Of a DNA stretch of 64,000 nt, positions 1-8,553 are shown piece by piece. Location of the stretch: assembly GCA_031082315.1 (NCBI GenBank), contig JAVHLC010000006.1, positions 80,560-144,559 of the forward strand, read 5' to 3'. Both the position numbers and the translations under genes were made by a program. Position 1 is the stretch's first letter, and the number at the start of each line of letters is the position of its first letter. The DNA comes from Thermodesulfobacteriota bacterium (lineage in GTDB: Bacteria; Desulfobacterota; QYQD01). Below the pieces are notes generated by a model. That model was not told the origin of the DNA, did not search any database, and was given only the letters and a program-made list of their open reading frames with translations.

Positions 1-222
1 GGTATAGAAACCGGGACATTGAAAGGAAAGGAGAAAATTAGAAATTACTGGGAAGCAGCATTCAAGAAAGTCCCGGGTCTACACTTTGAATTGAAAGAAG
101 TAACAGAAGGTGTCGGATCTATAGCTGTTTACTATAAATCAGTTCTTGGAAAAATGGCTATAGAAGTAATGTTCTTTAATGAAGAAGGCAAAGTAAACAA
201 AGTAATAGTACATTACACTTAA
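1..222 (+). CDS. NTF2/SnoaL-like small protein, 5' truncated by window edge
   Basis: The frame is open from base 1, so the gene begins before the window; an internal TTG at 19 is probably not the real start. The visible 73 codons look like the C-terminal part of a nuclear transport factor 2 (NTF2)/SnoaL-like cone fold, with a helix (KIRNYWEAAFKKVPGLHFEL) followed by strands around SIAVYYKSVLGKMAIEV. Such proteins are small stand-alone domains, often of unknown substrate, so no reaction is assigned. An inverted repeat (GTAAACAAA near 194 and TTTGTTTAC near 225) overlaps the stop codon and could be a weak terminator. The family call is by recall of pattern only. Confidence 0.6.
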   Translation, partial: GIETGTLKGKEKIRNYWEAAFKKVPGLHFELKEVTEGVGSIAVYYKSVLGKMAIEVMFFNEEGKVNKVIVHYT

Positions 223-421
223 TTTTGTTTACAGGCGCGCTTTGTGTTAGGCGGCATCCGTAATGACGTTGCGCAAACCGGGGGTGTTGCATGTCGAGAG
301 ATTCACTGGCAGCCGCTGATGCTTGGCGTTAGCAGTCAAAACTTTCATTCCGCCATTAAGTATTGACAACGGTATAAACTGATTGCATAATACAATTACA
401 AAACGATGCATGAGGTGAAAT
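223..421. other. Intergenic region before the first toxin-antitoxin pair
   Basis: No gene is seen. A GTTAGGC heptamer at 248-254 resembles an integron core site, but no partner core was found. The last 60 bases are AT-rich and probably hold the promoter of the downstream antitoxin, whose ribosome binding site is GAGGTG just before 422. Confidence 0.4.
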
Positions 422-679
422 ATGTCTGGAGTCAAAACCGCTATATCGTTGGATGAAGAATTATTTGACAAGGTCAACAAGCTGGCGCATAAACTACATG
501 TTTCACGTAGCCGGCTGTTTACCATCGCGGTGAGGGATTATTTGAAAAAAGAAGAAAACCGAACACTGCTTGCCCAACTGAATGATGCATACAGTGACCA
601 CCCAGATGATGAAGAAAGAAAAATTTCTACATCTATGAAAGCTAAACACCGCAAAATCATAGGGCAAGAGACATGGTAA
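422..679 (+). CDS. Ribbon-helix-helix antitoxin (MazE/CopG type)
   Basis: An 85-residue protein whose N-terminal half matches a ribbon-helix-helix DNA-binding domain: strand VKTAISLDEELFDKV, then helices over KLHVSRSRLFTIAVRDYLKK. The C-terminal part is acidic then basic and would wrap around the toxin. Its stop overlaps the start of the next gene by 7 bases, the usual arrangement of a translationally coupled type II toxin-antitoxin pair. In this family the antitoxin, alone or with toxin, represses its own promoter. No exact subfamily is assigned. Confidence 0.85.
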   Translation: MSGVKTAISLDEELFDKVNKLAHKLHVSRSRLFTIAVRDYLKKEENRTLLAQLNDAYSDHPDDEERKISTSMKAKHRKIIGQETW

Positions 680-1026
680 TCGGACAAGGTGAAATCTATT
701 GGGTTGACCTTGGTCAGCCATCAGGGTCTGAGCCGGGCTATCGGCATCCTCACGTAGTTATTCAAAACAATTTATTTAACGCGAGCAAAATTAATACGGT
801 AGTAATTTGTGCTCTTACCTCAAACATCAAAAGAGCTCAGGCGCCGGGCAACGTTTTACTGAATAAAGGTGAAGCCAACCTTCCTAAAAAAAGTGTCGTG
901 AATATTTCGCAAATTTACACTGTTAATAAAAACGACTTGGTTGAAAAAATTGGTAAGGTTTCAGAAAAAAGATTTAACGAAATTCTTAAAGGCATAAAAC
1001 TGCTCACCGAGCCGAGAGAAGTTTAA
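673..1026 (+). CDS. MazF/PemK-type mRNA interferase toxin
   Basis: A 117-residue protein that begins GQGEIYWVDLGQPSGSEPGY and continues with RHPHVVIQNN, the conserved N-terminal pattern of PemK/MazF toxins (short strand, then GxEPgxxRPvvVxQ). The strand VVICALTSN and the late QIYTVNKNDL match the family core. These toxins cleave mRNA at short motifs and are neutralised by the antitoxin just upstream, with which this gene overlaps by 7 bases. Length is typical of the family. The CDS is intact. Confidence 0.88.
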   Translation: MVIGQGEIYWVDLGQPSGSEPGYRHPHVVIQNNLFNASKINTVVICALTSNIKRAQAPGNVLLNKGEANLPKKSVVNISQIYTVNKNDLVEKIGKVSEKRFNEILKGIKLLTEPREV

Positions 1027-1033
1027 CCATCAA

Positions 1034-1068
1034 AATGCCCTTGTCAAAAAACTGCTGACAAGGGCATT
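1034..1068 (+). terminator. Hairpin after the toxin gene
   Basis: A perfect 12-bp inverted repeat (AATGCCCTTGTC / GACAAGGGCATT) with an 11-base loop lies 7 bases after the toxin stop. There is no T-run on either side, so it may act as a 3' end-stabilising hairpin rather than a classic intrinsic terminator. Confidence 0.5.
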
Positions 1069-1135
1069 AAGCTGACATCTTGGCCCGCGGCCTTGTTCCC
1101 TCGCTTCGCTCGGCTGCACCTTATACCTTTCGTTA

Positions 1136-3067
1136 TTATGACGTCCAGATAAGCTCACCGGTTCGGCTCGTATCATAACCGCCCAACTGTTCAACGATTT
1201 CCTTAAACTCAGGCGACATGATAACTGCCATGAGTGCACGGATCCTTTCATCATCCCAAAATATAGCCGGTATGACCAGATCGTAACGCTCCTTAACTAC
1301 CGAAATAAAATCTAACCCCAGCGCCCTGGCCGCAGCATATATGCCCAGGCCGACATCAGCGCTGCCGCTTAAGACATCCACGGCTACCGACATGTGGGTG
1401 TATTCTTCCCTTTCATAGCCGTTTATTTCAGCAGGAGAGACACCCAGCTTCTTGAGCTGGAAGTCAAGCAGGATGCGGGTGCCGGAGCCTGCCTGCCGGT
1501 TGATAAAGCCGATGTCTTTACGCCTGAGATCGTGAATAGACTGGATACCTTTGGGGTTCCCCTTAGGGACTATCAATCCCTGCTCTCGATAGACCAGATT
1601 TACCAATTTTACCGGAACATCAGGGATTATTTTTTTGATATATGGGATGTTATATTCCCCTGTCTCCGGGTCAAAGAGATGTGAGCCGGCCATGTGGGCC
1701 ATGCCCTTACCGATGGCCAGCAGCCCGCCGGTGCTGCCTACATGGCTGGAGGACAGGCTTAACCGGGGCGTCCTTTTTTTGATCTCGTTGGCTAACACGT
1801 CTATGGTGAGGTCGTGGCTTCCGATGATGACCAGGGTATTCGCGATTTCACGGGCTTCTCTTAGAAGTTCTATCTCCACTTTTTCATCGGCGTTTATTCC
1901 CTCGGAAAGATGTGGTACGCGCAGTATGCCGTCGGCCCTGGTTAGGGTAGTAATTGATCCGGCGCCGCGGGGCAGGGGAGTGGCAATGGTTGTATCGCCT
2001 ACGCGACCTACATTGACCCTGAGAAATTCCTCCATGCCCAGCTTGGAAGGGATCTTGCGTGCCGGTCTGGCCGTAATACGGGGGCGTTCCGGTGGCGGGA
2101 TACCCAGCATTTTATAAAGAATGGGACGGACAAACTGGTCGAAGGAGATGACCGCCGATACCGGGTAGCCTGGATTTCCTATGACCGGTTTGCCGGCGAT
2201 GATGCCTAATATCGTAGGCTTCCCGGGCATAATAGTTACTCCGTGAACCAGGACCCGGCCCAATTCTTTTATGACTGTATAGGTATAATCTTCTGAGCCG
2301 GCCGAGGAGCCGGCATTAATTATTATGCAGTCATAATCAGCAGCGCAGGCCTTTTGTACGGCGCCTTTGATGCGATCATAATCATCGGATATTATCTCGT
2401 GCCGGATGGGGATGGCCCCGCATTCTTTCACCAGACCGGCCAGGATATGCGAATTATATTCAATGATCTTTCCCTGCCGCGGGGCATCACCGGTAATGTC
2501 TTCGGCGGCTATGAGCTCGCTGCCGGTAGGGATGATAACTACGCGCGGTTTTTTCTTTACCGAAAGCGTAAATATCCCCCCGGCCAGGAGTGCGCCGATG
2601 TCAAACGGTGTTATACGGTGGTTTTGGGGAAGTATCAGCTCGGTGGCCACGATGTCCTCGCCTACCTTGCGCACATATTTCCAGGGATGGGCCGGGGCCT
2701 GTATCTCCACAGTTTTTTCGTCTATCTGGTGGACCTCTTCAATCATGATAACGGCATTGGTCCCGGGTGGCAGGATATGGCCGGTGTTGACAAAGAAGGT
2801 GTCCTTGCCGATGGTCAGTTGTTTGGGGTTTCCTTCGGAGGCGCCGTAGGTATCTTCAGCCAGAACGGCTATACCATCCATGGCTGCGGAGTGAAAGGAC
2901 GGGGAAGAAAAACGGGCATACACAGCTTCGGCGGTAATTCTGTCCAGGGCCTCAGCCGCAGGAATCTTTTCACTCTTGAGTATAGGCGTATAATCAAGGG
3001 CATTGAAGAATATCTCCTGGGCCTCGGCCAGGGTCTTCATTTCCAGATAAATTTTTCGCAATCCCAC
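1136..3067 (-). CDS. moeA: MoeA-like molybdopterin molybdotransferase fused to a periplasmic-binding-protein-like domain
   Basis: Residues 1 to about 405 are a full MoeA: N-terminal FHSAAMDGIAV, the GD-rich central domain (IIPTGSELIAAED), NAGSSAGSED and HGVTIMPGKPTILG. MoeA inserts Mo or W into adenylylated molybdopterin. From about 410 a second domain follows (VIIGSHDLTIDVLANEI, GSTGGLLAIGKGMAHMAGSH, RQAGSGTR), matching the PBP-like/LysR-substrate-like domain often fused to MoeA in anaerobes, which may sense molybdate, tungstate or cofactor. It has no signal peptide, so it acts in the cytoplasm. GTG at 3067 sits only 2 bases from AGGAGG; a TTG at 3061 would have better spacing. It lies upstream on the same strand as nothing else but follows the second moeA. 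Confidence 0.9.
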   Translation of the reverse strand: MGLRKIYLEMKTLAEAQEIFFNALDYTPILKSEKIPAAEALDRITAEAVYARFSSPSFHSAAMDGIAVLAEDTYGASEGNPKQLTIGKDTFFVNTGHILPPGTNAVIMIEEVHQIDEKTVEIQAPAHPWKYVRKVGEDIVATELILPQNHRITPFDIGALLAGGIFTLSVKKKPRVVIIPTGSELIAAEDITGDAPRQGKIIEYNSHILAGLVKECGAIPIRHEIISDDYDRIKGAVQKACAADYDCIIINAGSSAGSEDYTYTVIKELGRVLVHGVTIMPGKPTILGIIAGKPVIGNPGYPVSAVISFDQFVRPILYKMLGIPPPERPRITARPARKIPSKLGMEEFLRVNVGRVGDTTIATPLPRGAGSITTLTRADGILRVPHLSEGINADEKVEIELLREAREIANTLVIIGSHDLTIDVLANEIKKRTPRLSLSSSHVGSTGGLLAIGKGMAHMAGSHLFDPETGEYNIPYIKKIIPDVPVKLVNLVYREQGLIVPKGNPKGIQSIHDLRRKDIGFINRQAGSGTRILLDFQLKKLGVSPAEINGYEREEYTHMSVAVDVLSGSADVGLGIYAAARALGLDFISVVKERYDLVIPAIFWDDERIRALMAVIMSPEFKEIVEQLGGYDTSRTGELIWTS

Positions 3068-3103
3068 GACCTCCTGATTATTCAGAAATAATTATTAAAT
3101 TTT

Positions 3104-3233
3104 TCACCGCAAAGACGCAAAATACGCAGAGAAAAAATGTATTAAGCCCAAAATGCCAAAACACTAAGCCAGTGGTACTTTTGACATTTGAGCTTTGTCA
3201 TTTAACTTTGCGCCCTTTGCGCCTTTGCGGTGA
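3104..3233. repeat. Inverted repeat between the two moeA genes
   Basis: The left arm begins TCACCGCAAAGACGCAAAA and the right arm ends GCGCCTTTGCGGTGA, so the two ends pair imperfectly over about 25 bases. The 'ACCGCAAAGxCGCAAAG' unit is a frequent intergenic repeat in Desulfobacterota and related genomes. The sequence between the arms holds short TTTGACATTTGAG-type repeats. No gene is seen in this 173-base gap. Confidence 0.6.
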
Positions 3234-3240
3234 GTGGTTT

Positions 3241-4473
3241 TCAAAATAAATAGACATCGACTATGGAGCCCTTATCCAGTCCTTCTGTATTCATATCGAC
3301 CCTGATTAATCCGTGGGCCTTGGTCATGGTGGAAATAAGCCCTGATTTTCCGAAGACAGGGGCAGCGGTATAACCCGTTTCATCACGAAAAATCCTTACC
3401 CGGACATAGTCCTCCCGGCCCTGCGCAGACGGTACATTACGAGACAGCCGGGCCTTTATGAGTTGTGGGTGAGTTATTATTTGTGGATCGAGACCTCCGG
3501 TTCGTTGGAGCAAGGGACGGACGAAGAGCCAGAAAATGATCATGGAAGATGCCGGATGGCCGGGCAATCCCCAGAGGGCCTTCTTCCCGGCCCTGGCTAT
3601 GATAGTGGGTTTTCCCGGACTTACAGATATGCCGTGCACCAGTATCCGGCTTTCAGGAAAGGACTCGAACACCGCGGCCGTAAAATCACGACTGCCTACG
3701 GAACTACCGCCGGATACAAGGATAGTATCCGCCTGTTCTATCCCCTCCGCGCATTTTGCGCGAAGGGCGTCAAATTTGTCCGGCACGATGCCCAGGTAAA
3801 TAGGTACTCCGCCGTTTTCAAGTATTGCGGCCCAAAGCGTATAGGCGTTGATATCTCTGATTTTACCAGGTGGCGGCATCTCTTCAATCGGGACTATCTC
3901 GTCCCCGGTGGAGATAATAACCACCCGTGGTTTTTGATAGACGATGATCTTTTGCCGGCCAATTGCGGCCAACGCTCCAATATCCTGGGGGCGTAACCTG
4001 TGCCCCTGGGGTAGGATTTCTTCGCCTTTTTTCAAGTCTTCTCCCTGCAAAACAACATGTTCGCCGGGGGCAACCGTTTTCATGACCTCAATAGTCGTCT
4101 CGTCCGCTTGTTGTGTATATTCCTGCATGACTACGGCATCAGCCTCTGGGGGGAGCATCCCGCCGGTCAGGATCCTATATGCCTGCCCGCCCGAAAGCGC
4201 CCGGGAAGGAGATGCGCCCATCTCTACGCTGCCGGCTACGGTCAGCAAGGCGGGCATACTTTCAGAGGAACCGAAGGTATCTCTGGCCCGAACCGCATAT
4301 CCATCCATAGTAGAACGACTAAAGGGCGGCATATCTTCCGGTGAGATAATGGGTTCAGCCAAAATGCGCCCGGTACCTTCTGTCAGAGAGATTTCTTCTG
4401 TAGGTCCAACCGGGAACTCGTTGATAATGGCGAATACCTCGTCGGATGTCTTGACCTTAAAGAATTCTTTCAT
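3241..4473 (-). CDS. moeA: Molybdopterin molybdotransferase MoeA
   Basis: A 410-residue stand-alone MoeA. Visible family motifs are FSRSTMDGYAVRARDTFG near residue 55, the RPQDIGALAAIG region, IISTGDEIVP, ILVSGGSSVGSRDF and HGISVSPGKPTI. The enzyme hydrolyses adenylylated molybdopterin and inserts molybdate (or tungstate). It precedes the MoeA fusion gene on the same strand, separated by 173 bases. Two MoeA paralogues side by side are common in anaerobes that make both Mo- and W-enzymes, and the fdhD-like gene opposite points to formate dehydrogenase as a client. ATG start at 4473; length is normal. Confidence 0.93.
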   Translation of the reverse strand: MKEFFKVKTSDEVFAIINEFPVGPTEEISLTEGTGRILAEPIISPEDMPPFSRSTMDGYAVRARDTFGSSESMPALLTVAGSVEMGASPSRALSGGQAYRILTGGMLPPEADAVVMQEYTQQADETTIEVMKTVAPGEHVVLQGEDLKKGEEILPQGHRLRPQDIGALAAIGRQKIIVYQKPRVVIISTGDEIVPIEEMPPPGKIRDINAYTLWAAILENGGVPIYLGIVPDKFDALRAKCAEGIEQADTILVSGGSSVGSRDFTAAVFESFPESRILVHGISVSPGKPTIIARAGKKALWGLPGHPASSMIIFWLFVRPLLQRTGGLDPQIITHPQLIKARLSRNVPSAQGREDYVRVRIFRDETGYTAAPVFGKSGLISTMTKAHGLIRVDMNTEGLDKGSIVDVYLF

Positions 4474-4585
4474 TTTTGTCTCATAATAGAGTATCTTATA
4501 ATATCTGCCTTACAAGGGACACAGAGATAAAAATTTCGAAACACTTTAGGTGGTTGAAACCGTTCTACACTCAGAAAAGGCTATT

Positions 4586-4666
4586 AATCTGGAACTCAGG
4601 AAATCAGGAAAAGATAGGCCCTCTTTATTTGGGTTTGCACTTCCCTGAGTTCCTGATTTCCAGATT
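4586..4666. repeat. Imperfect inverted repeat upstream of fdhD
   Basis: Two 23-base arms (beginning AATCTGGAAC and ending TTTCCAGATT) pair with only a few mismatches around a 35-base loop. It lies in the divergent region between moeA and fdhD and could be a bidirectional terminator-like structure or a degenerate mobile repeat. No T-run follows. Confidence 0.5.
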
Positions 4667-4758
4667 TGATATGTTTCTTTGCAATCTTTATCATGCATTT
4701 TCAAAACGCTAAATTGTTACAAAAATTCGAAGTTCGAATTTTAAAGGGGTTGTCCATC

Positions 4759-5487
4759 ATGTCTTCCGGGCTCATTAAATCATTCCCGGTCATTCAAGTC
4801 AATAAAAATGGCCGCCAGATGGTCTCAGACGAGGTGGCATGTGAGGCGTCTCGCCGTTTTTTTATAGACCGGAACCTGGTTGCTACGGTTAGCGTCTCAC
4901 CTGCGGACCTGGAGGATTATGCCATCGGCCGCGTGGTGACGGATGGGTTTTTGGCCTTTGAGGAGATCGCCGAAGTCAATATCGACGAAGCTGGAATCCA
5001 TGTACGCAGCAAAACCGGTGTAGCCGTTGGCGACAGACCGTCAAGGGATATTCCACCCATAGATTCGGCGCTACAGATTTCGGAAAGACAAGCCCTGTCC
5101 TGCGCCGGTTCTTTATCTTCCTTTGCAAGCTATTGGCAGAGGACGGGGGGATTGCACATTGCGGTCTTGTTTAACCGCCATAGCGAGCTGATCCGGGCAG
5201 CGGAAGATGTCGGGCGCCATAACGCGGTGGACAAGGTGGTGGGCTATGCCTTTAAAAACGGCCATAACCTTTCGGAATGTTTTCTGGTGTGCAGCGGCCG
5301 GCAACCGGAGGATATGGTGGCCAAGGTCGCCAAGGCAGGCATCCCCATTGTTATTTCACGCGCGGCAACTACCGATCGGGGCATTGCCCTGGCCGATAGG
5401 GTCGGCCTGACGTTGATCGGCTTTGCCCGGGAAGATCACTTTACCATTTACACTCATCCCGATAGAATTATCAAGTTTTCCTTATAA
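4759..5487 (+). CDS. fdhD: FdhD-like formate dehydrogenase accessory sulfurtransferase
   Basis: A 242-residue protein with the conserved FdhD core RTGGLHIAVLF, then AAEDVGRHNAVDKVVGYA, CSGRQPEDMVAKVAKAGIP and RAATTDRGIALADRVGLTLIGF. FdhD transfers sulfur from IscS to the molybdenum cofactor of formate dehydrogenase. The CGxCG loop that carries the catalytic cysteines in classical FdhD is not visible; only one Cys (SCAGSL) lies before the TGG motif. The ATG at 4759 has AAGGGG 9 bases upstream; the longer frame from 4666 starts in non-conserved sequence. It lies divergently from the two moeA genes. Function is inferred for the family; loss of the CxxC motif makes the sulfurtransferase step uncertain. 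Confidence 0.85.
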   Translation: MSSGLIKSFPVIQVNKNGRQMVSDEVACEASRRFFIDRNLVATVSVSPADLEDYAIGRVVTDGFLAFEEIAEVNIDEAGIHVRSKTGVAVGDRPSRDIPPIDSALQISERQALSCAGSLSSFASYWQRTGGLHIAVLFNRHSELIRAAEDVGRHNAVDKVVGYAFKNGHNLSECFLVCSGRQPEDMVAKVAKAGIPIVISRAATTDRGIALADRVGLTLIGFAREDHFTIYTHPDRIIKFSL

Positions 5488-5502
5488 TTAGGACTTTCCC
5501 TA

Positions 5503-5691
5503 CATTCTTATGGAAGCCGTTGTTCCTGAGCGAAACTTGCTGGAGCAGTGGGGCGCCCTTCGAGGGCGAGCAGGAAGGGGAAAACCAGCCCGTTAGAGGC
5601 TGGAAGGGGCAAGCCTTCCCCGCCTGCGAGTCCCGAAAGGGTCGCTGCGCAAGCCGTGAAGCGAAGGAATGACAGCTTCCATTTCTAGAAT
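5503..5691. repeat. Hairpin-rich element with terminal inverted repeats (MITE-like or structured RNA)
   Basis: The ends pair over about 25 bases with few mismatches (left ATGGAAGCCGTTGTTCCT; right AGGAATGACAGCTTCCAT, extended by CATTCT/AGAATG). Inside are at least four smaller hairpins: GCCC-TTCGA-GGGC, CCAGCC-CGTTAGA-GGCTGG, GGGG-CAAGCCTT-CCCC and CCC-GAAA-GGG. It is GC-rich in an AT-rich intergenic region and has no convincing ORF. It resembles a miniature transposable element or a multi-branched RNA. Confidence 0.55.
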
Positions 5692-5887
5692 GAAAAAATT
5701 GGATAAAAATTAACACGTTGACATAATATAGACCATCGATAATGATGGTTGCCATTCTCTATACTGTGGGCAAGTGTGTACAGGCACAACATATAGTGTG
5801 TCAATCTCATCCGGCAACAATATGATATTATTAATATTTGCTCATGTGTATATTTTAACAAAAAGTGAGTGTTCATTCATTTAGTCC

Positions 5888-5916
5888 TTGACAGGGACGG
5901 AATCTTACAGTATATA
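5888..5916 (+). promoter_or_regulatory. Sigma-70-type promoter of sat
   Basis: TTGACA at 5888-5893, a 17-base spacer and TATATA at 5911-5916 give a near-consensus promoter. Transcription would begin near 5923 and give a leader of about 170 bases before the sat start codon. A weaker candidate (TTGACA at 5718) lies further upstream. Confidence 0.7.
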
Positions 5917-6095
5917 AAAAAGCTAAGTCTAAAAATAGATTCTTTGTGTTCTAAGCCTTTGGCTTGCAGATAATATTTAATGGAGGGGGGTGTTTTGGGG
6001 GATCGAGGTAAGAATATCATTTCATGTCTATTAAATGGTGAGGCGTAACGACGCATTACCACATTATTATTGATGAATCATAAGGAGGAAATAGA

Positions 6096-7340
6096 ATGGC
6101 TTTAATTGAACCACATGGCGGGAGAGGTTTGGTATGTAGTTTACTGGAGGGGAAAGAGCGTGAAGCGGAGTTGACCAAGGCAAAAACCCTGAAACAGGTC
6201 CGGATCCATTCGCGGGCTACTTCTGACCTGATAATGATGGGTATCGGCGCCTTCAGTCCTTTGCACGGATTCATGACCAAGAAGGATTGGAAGGGTGTGT
6301 GCGAGAACTTCACGATGGCCGACGGCACCTTCTGGCCGATTCCCATTACGATTGATTGCAGCAAGGCAGATGCCGACGCGATCAAGCCGGACTCAGAGAT
6401 CGCTCTGGTGGATGACGCTACCGGCACGATTATGGCGACGATGAAGGTGGTAGAGAAATACGAGATGACCGAGGCCGACAAGACCTGGGAATGTATGCAG
6501 GTCTTCACGACGGATGACGTCGCGGGCCATCCCGGTGCCGAGAAGGTCCATAAGCAAAAAGAAGTCAACCTGGCTGGACCTGTAAAGGTCTTGAGCGAAC
6601 TGGACTACCCCACAAAGTTTGCCGGCATCTATAAGAAACCGGCCGAAGTGAGAAAGATTTTTCAGGATAAGGGATGGAGCCGTATCGCCGCGTTGCAGCT
6701 TCGTAACCCTATGCACCGCTCACACGAGTACCTGGCCAAGATCGCTATCGAGGTCTGCGATGGCGTTATCATCCATTCGCTGATCGGCGCTTTGAAATCC
6801 GGTGACATACCTGCTGACGTTCGTGTCAAGTGTATAGATGTCCTGGTTGAGAACTACTTCAATAAGGACATGGTGGTGCAGGCCGGCTATCCTATGGAAA
6901 TGCGTTACGGCGGGCCGAGAGAGGCCTTGCTCCACGCCACGTTCCGTCAGAACTACGGTGTCACCCACATGCTTATCGGCCGCGACCACGCGGGTGTGGG
7001 CGATTACTATGGTATTTTTGATGCGCAGACGATCTTCGACAAGATCCCGAAGGGCGAAGGCGGAAAGTATCTCAAATGCAAACCGCTGAAGATTGACTGG
7101 ACATTCTACTGCCATAAGTGCGACGGCATGGCCTCAATGCGCACCTGCCCGCACACCAAGGCGGACCGCGTCATCCTGAGCGGCACCAAGCTGCGCAAGA
7201 TGCTGTCCGAGGGCGAGGAGGTTCCGGATCATTTTGGCCGTACCGAAGTCCTCGATATCCTGCGGAAATACTACTCAGGCCTGACCGAGAAGGTAGAGAT
7301 CAAGCTGCAGAAGTTTGCTACTGGTGAGGAGATGAAGTAA
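6096..7340 (+). CDS. sat: Dissimilatory sulfate adenylyltransferase (ATP sulfurylase)
   Basis: A 414-residue ATP sulfurylase that activates sulfate to APS, the first step of sulfate respiration, in the cytoplasm. Signatures: [13 protein letters not shown] (the nucleotide-binding RNPxHxxH motif), [35 protein letters not shown], and the Cys/His segment [17 protein letters not shown] found in homo-oligomeric prokaryotic Sat. Length is typical. The start is fixed by TAAGGAGG 9 bases upstream. It has its own promoter and terminator, and heads the island that also holds aprBA and qmoABC. Confidence 0.97.
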   Translation: MALIEPHGGRGLVCSLLEGKEREAELTKAKTLKQVRIHSRATSDLIMMGIGAFSPLHGFMTKKDWKGVCENFTMADGTFWPIPITIDCSKADADAIKPDSEIALVDDATGTIMATMKVVEKYEMTEADKTWECMQVFTTDDVAGHPGAEKVHKQKEVNLAGPVKVLSELDYPTKFAGIYKKPAEVRKIFQDKGWSRIAALQLRNPMHRSHEYLAKIAIEVCDGVIIHSLIGALKSGDIPADVRVKCIDVLVENYFNKDMVVQAGYPMEMRYGGPREALLHATFRQNYGVTHMLIGRDHAGVGDYYGIFDAQTIFDKIPKGEGGKYLKCKPLKIDWTFYCHKCDGMASMRTCPHTKADRVILSGTKLRKMLSEGEEVPDHFGRTEVLDILRKYYSGLTEKVEIKLQKFATGEEMK

Positions 7341-7386
7341 CCACGGCCTGAAGGTAATAGTATTCTTAATTACAGTTGCGTTGATC

Positions 7387-7439
7387 ATGCCGGTATGGTG
7401 GCCATTCATAATGGGTGTCGCCATACCGGCATTTTTTTG
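7387..7439 (+). terminator. Intrinsic terminator of sat
   Basis: A 12-bp perfect stem (ATGCCGGTATGG / CCATACCGGCAT) followed by a T7 run, 46 bases after the sat stop. Confidence 0.9.
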
Positions 7440-7508
7440 CTTTGATCACAGGGGGGCAGGTTTTAATTTGCCCCGGAATCTTGTTCGAAAATCTTGGAAT
7501 AGCCGGCT

Positions 7509-8477
7509 ATGGAGATTAATGACAAAGAGGCTGTAGAGGCCCTGGCCAGGCAATATCTTGGTGAGGATTCTTCGCCAAAGGTATTCCGCTTCGTTAGCGC
7601 TGACATGGATTTTTTTGCCGTGGACTATAATGATATCCTGGCGCTGGGTGACAGGTATTACTTGATTCGCGGGGTAGAGACGGAGAAGCGTTTTGGGATC
7701 GAGGATGAACCCAAATACTGGGTGAAGAGGGTAGTGGATCTGCGGGACAATTATGTTAAAAAAATTATCAAATTCTGTTTTTTTGAAGAATTCGACAGCC
7801 ATATTGGGGGGATAAAGTTTAAACTTGCGCGAAGCCCCGCCAAGGAAGCCCGCATTCTGAAAAAGGTGGAAGGACACCCGAACTTCATGCAGGGGCGTAC
7901 GGTGGAACAGATACGTGGGAATCCTATCAGAGTTCTGGATTTCATTAATGGACCTTCTCTTTACGAACACCTCATGAGCCTGCGTGTGGAATATGATGAA
8001 TATTTCTATCAAACCCTGCCTTCTCTGTTGGACAGGCTCATCGTTTGCTTCCGTGCCATGGGTTGGCTGCATGATCAGGATGAAGTGCACGGAGACATCA
8101 GGCAGGATCATATCCTCATCGACAAGGCGGACAGCTTGTTTAGGTGGATTGATTTTGACTACAACTACTCGACCAAAGGGTCGCGTTTCGGTTACGACAT
8201 GTTCGGTCTGGGAAACATCCTGGCGGCTGTTGTGGGAGGCGGGAGTTGTACCTTGCAGCAGCTGAAGGCCGAGCGACCTGAAGTTCTGGACAGACTCTAC
8301 TATGAAGACACAAATATTGTATGGTCAAACAGGGTAGTGAATCTAAAAAAAGTATATCCGCAGATACCGGAGGGTTTGAACCGGGTTTTGATGCATTTTT
8401 CGGCGGGCGCCACGGTCTTTTACGAAACGGTCTGGGAACTCCTTGAAGACTTGGAGGAGGCGCGGGCGGACCTGTAG
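7509..8477 (+). CDS. Protein-kinase-fold (RIO/Ser-Thr kinase-like) protein of the sulfate island
   Basis: A 322-residue cytoplasmic protein with kinase landmarks: a lysine in YWVKRVVDL (about residue 73) in the position of the ATP-binding Lys, the catalytic-loop-like VHGDIRQDHILID (about 196-208), and WIDFDYNY in the place of the DFG motif. There is no transmembrane segment. It lies between sat and aprBA, followed by a universal stress protein and a Cys-rich protein, so it may modulate sulfate activation or energy sensing; that is inference. The substrate may be a protein or a small molecule. Start at 7509 follows the sat terminator directly, with weak ribosome binding site. Confidence 0.75.
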   Translation: MEINDKEAVEALARQYLGEDSSPKVFRFVSADMDFFAVDYNDILALGDRYYLIRGVETEKRFGIEDEPKYWVKRVVDLRDNYVKKIIKFCFFEEFDSHIGGIKFKLARSPAKEARILKKVEGHPNFMQGRTVEQIRGNPIRVLDFINGPSLYEHLMSLRVEYDEYFYQTLPSLLDRLIVCFRAMGWLHDQDEVHGDIRQDHILIDKADSLFRWIDFDYNYSTKGSRFGYDMFGLGNILAAVVGGGSCTLQQLKAERPEVLDRLYYEDTNIVWSNRVVNLKKVYPQIPEGLNRVLMHFSAGATVFYETVWELLEDLEEARADL

Positions 8478-8553
8478 TTTGGTAGTTCTCTATCTGTGGA
8501 GCGTTACCGATCCGACAGAGGAACTCAGATAAAAGAAAAAGGGGGGAGATACA

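Noticed and set aside
246-345. GTTAGGC at 248 as a further integron attC core for the first TA pair
   Set aside because: No GCCTAAC partner follows the toxin gene and no attC-like hairpin with extrahelical bases is visible there.
2354-3091. Long plus-strand open frames opposite moeA (and similar ones opposite aprA, qmoB, murF, murD and others)
   Set aside because: They are antisense shadows of well-supported genes in GC-rich DNA, with no ribosome binding site or family resemblance.
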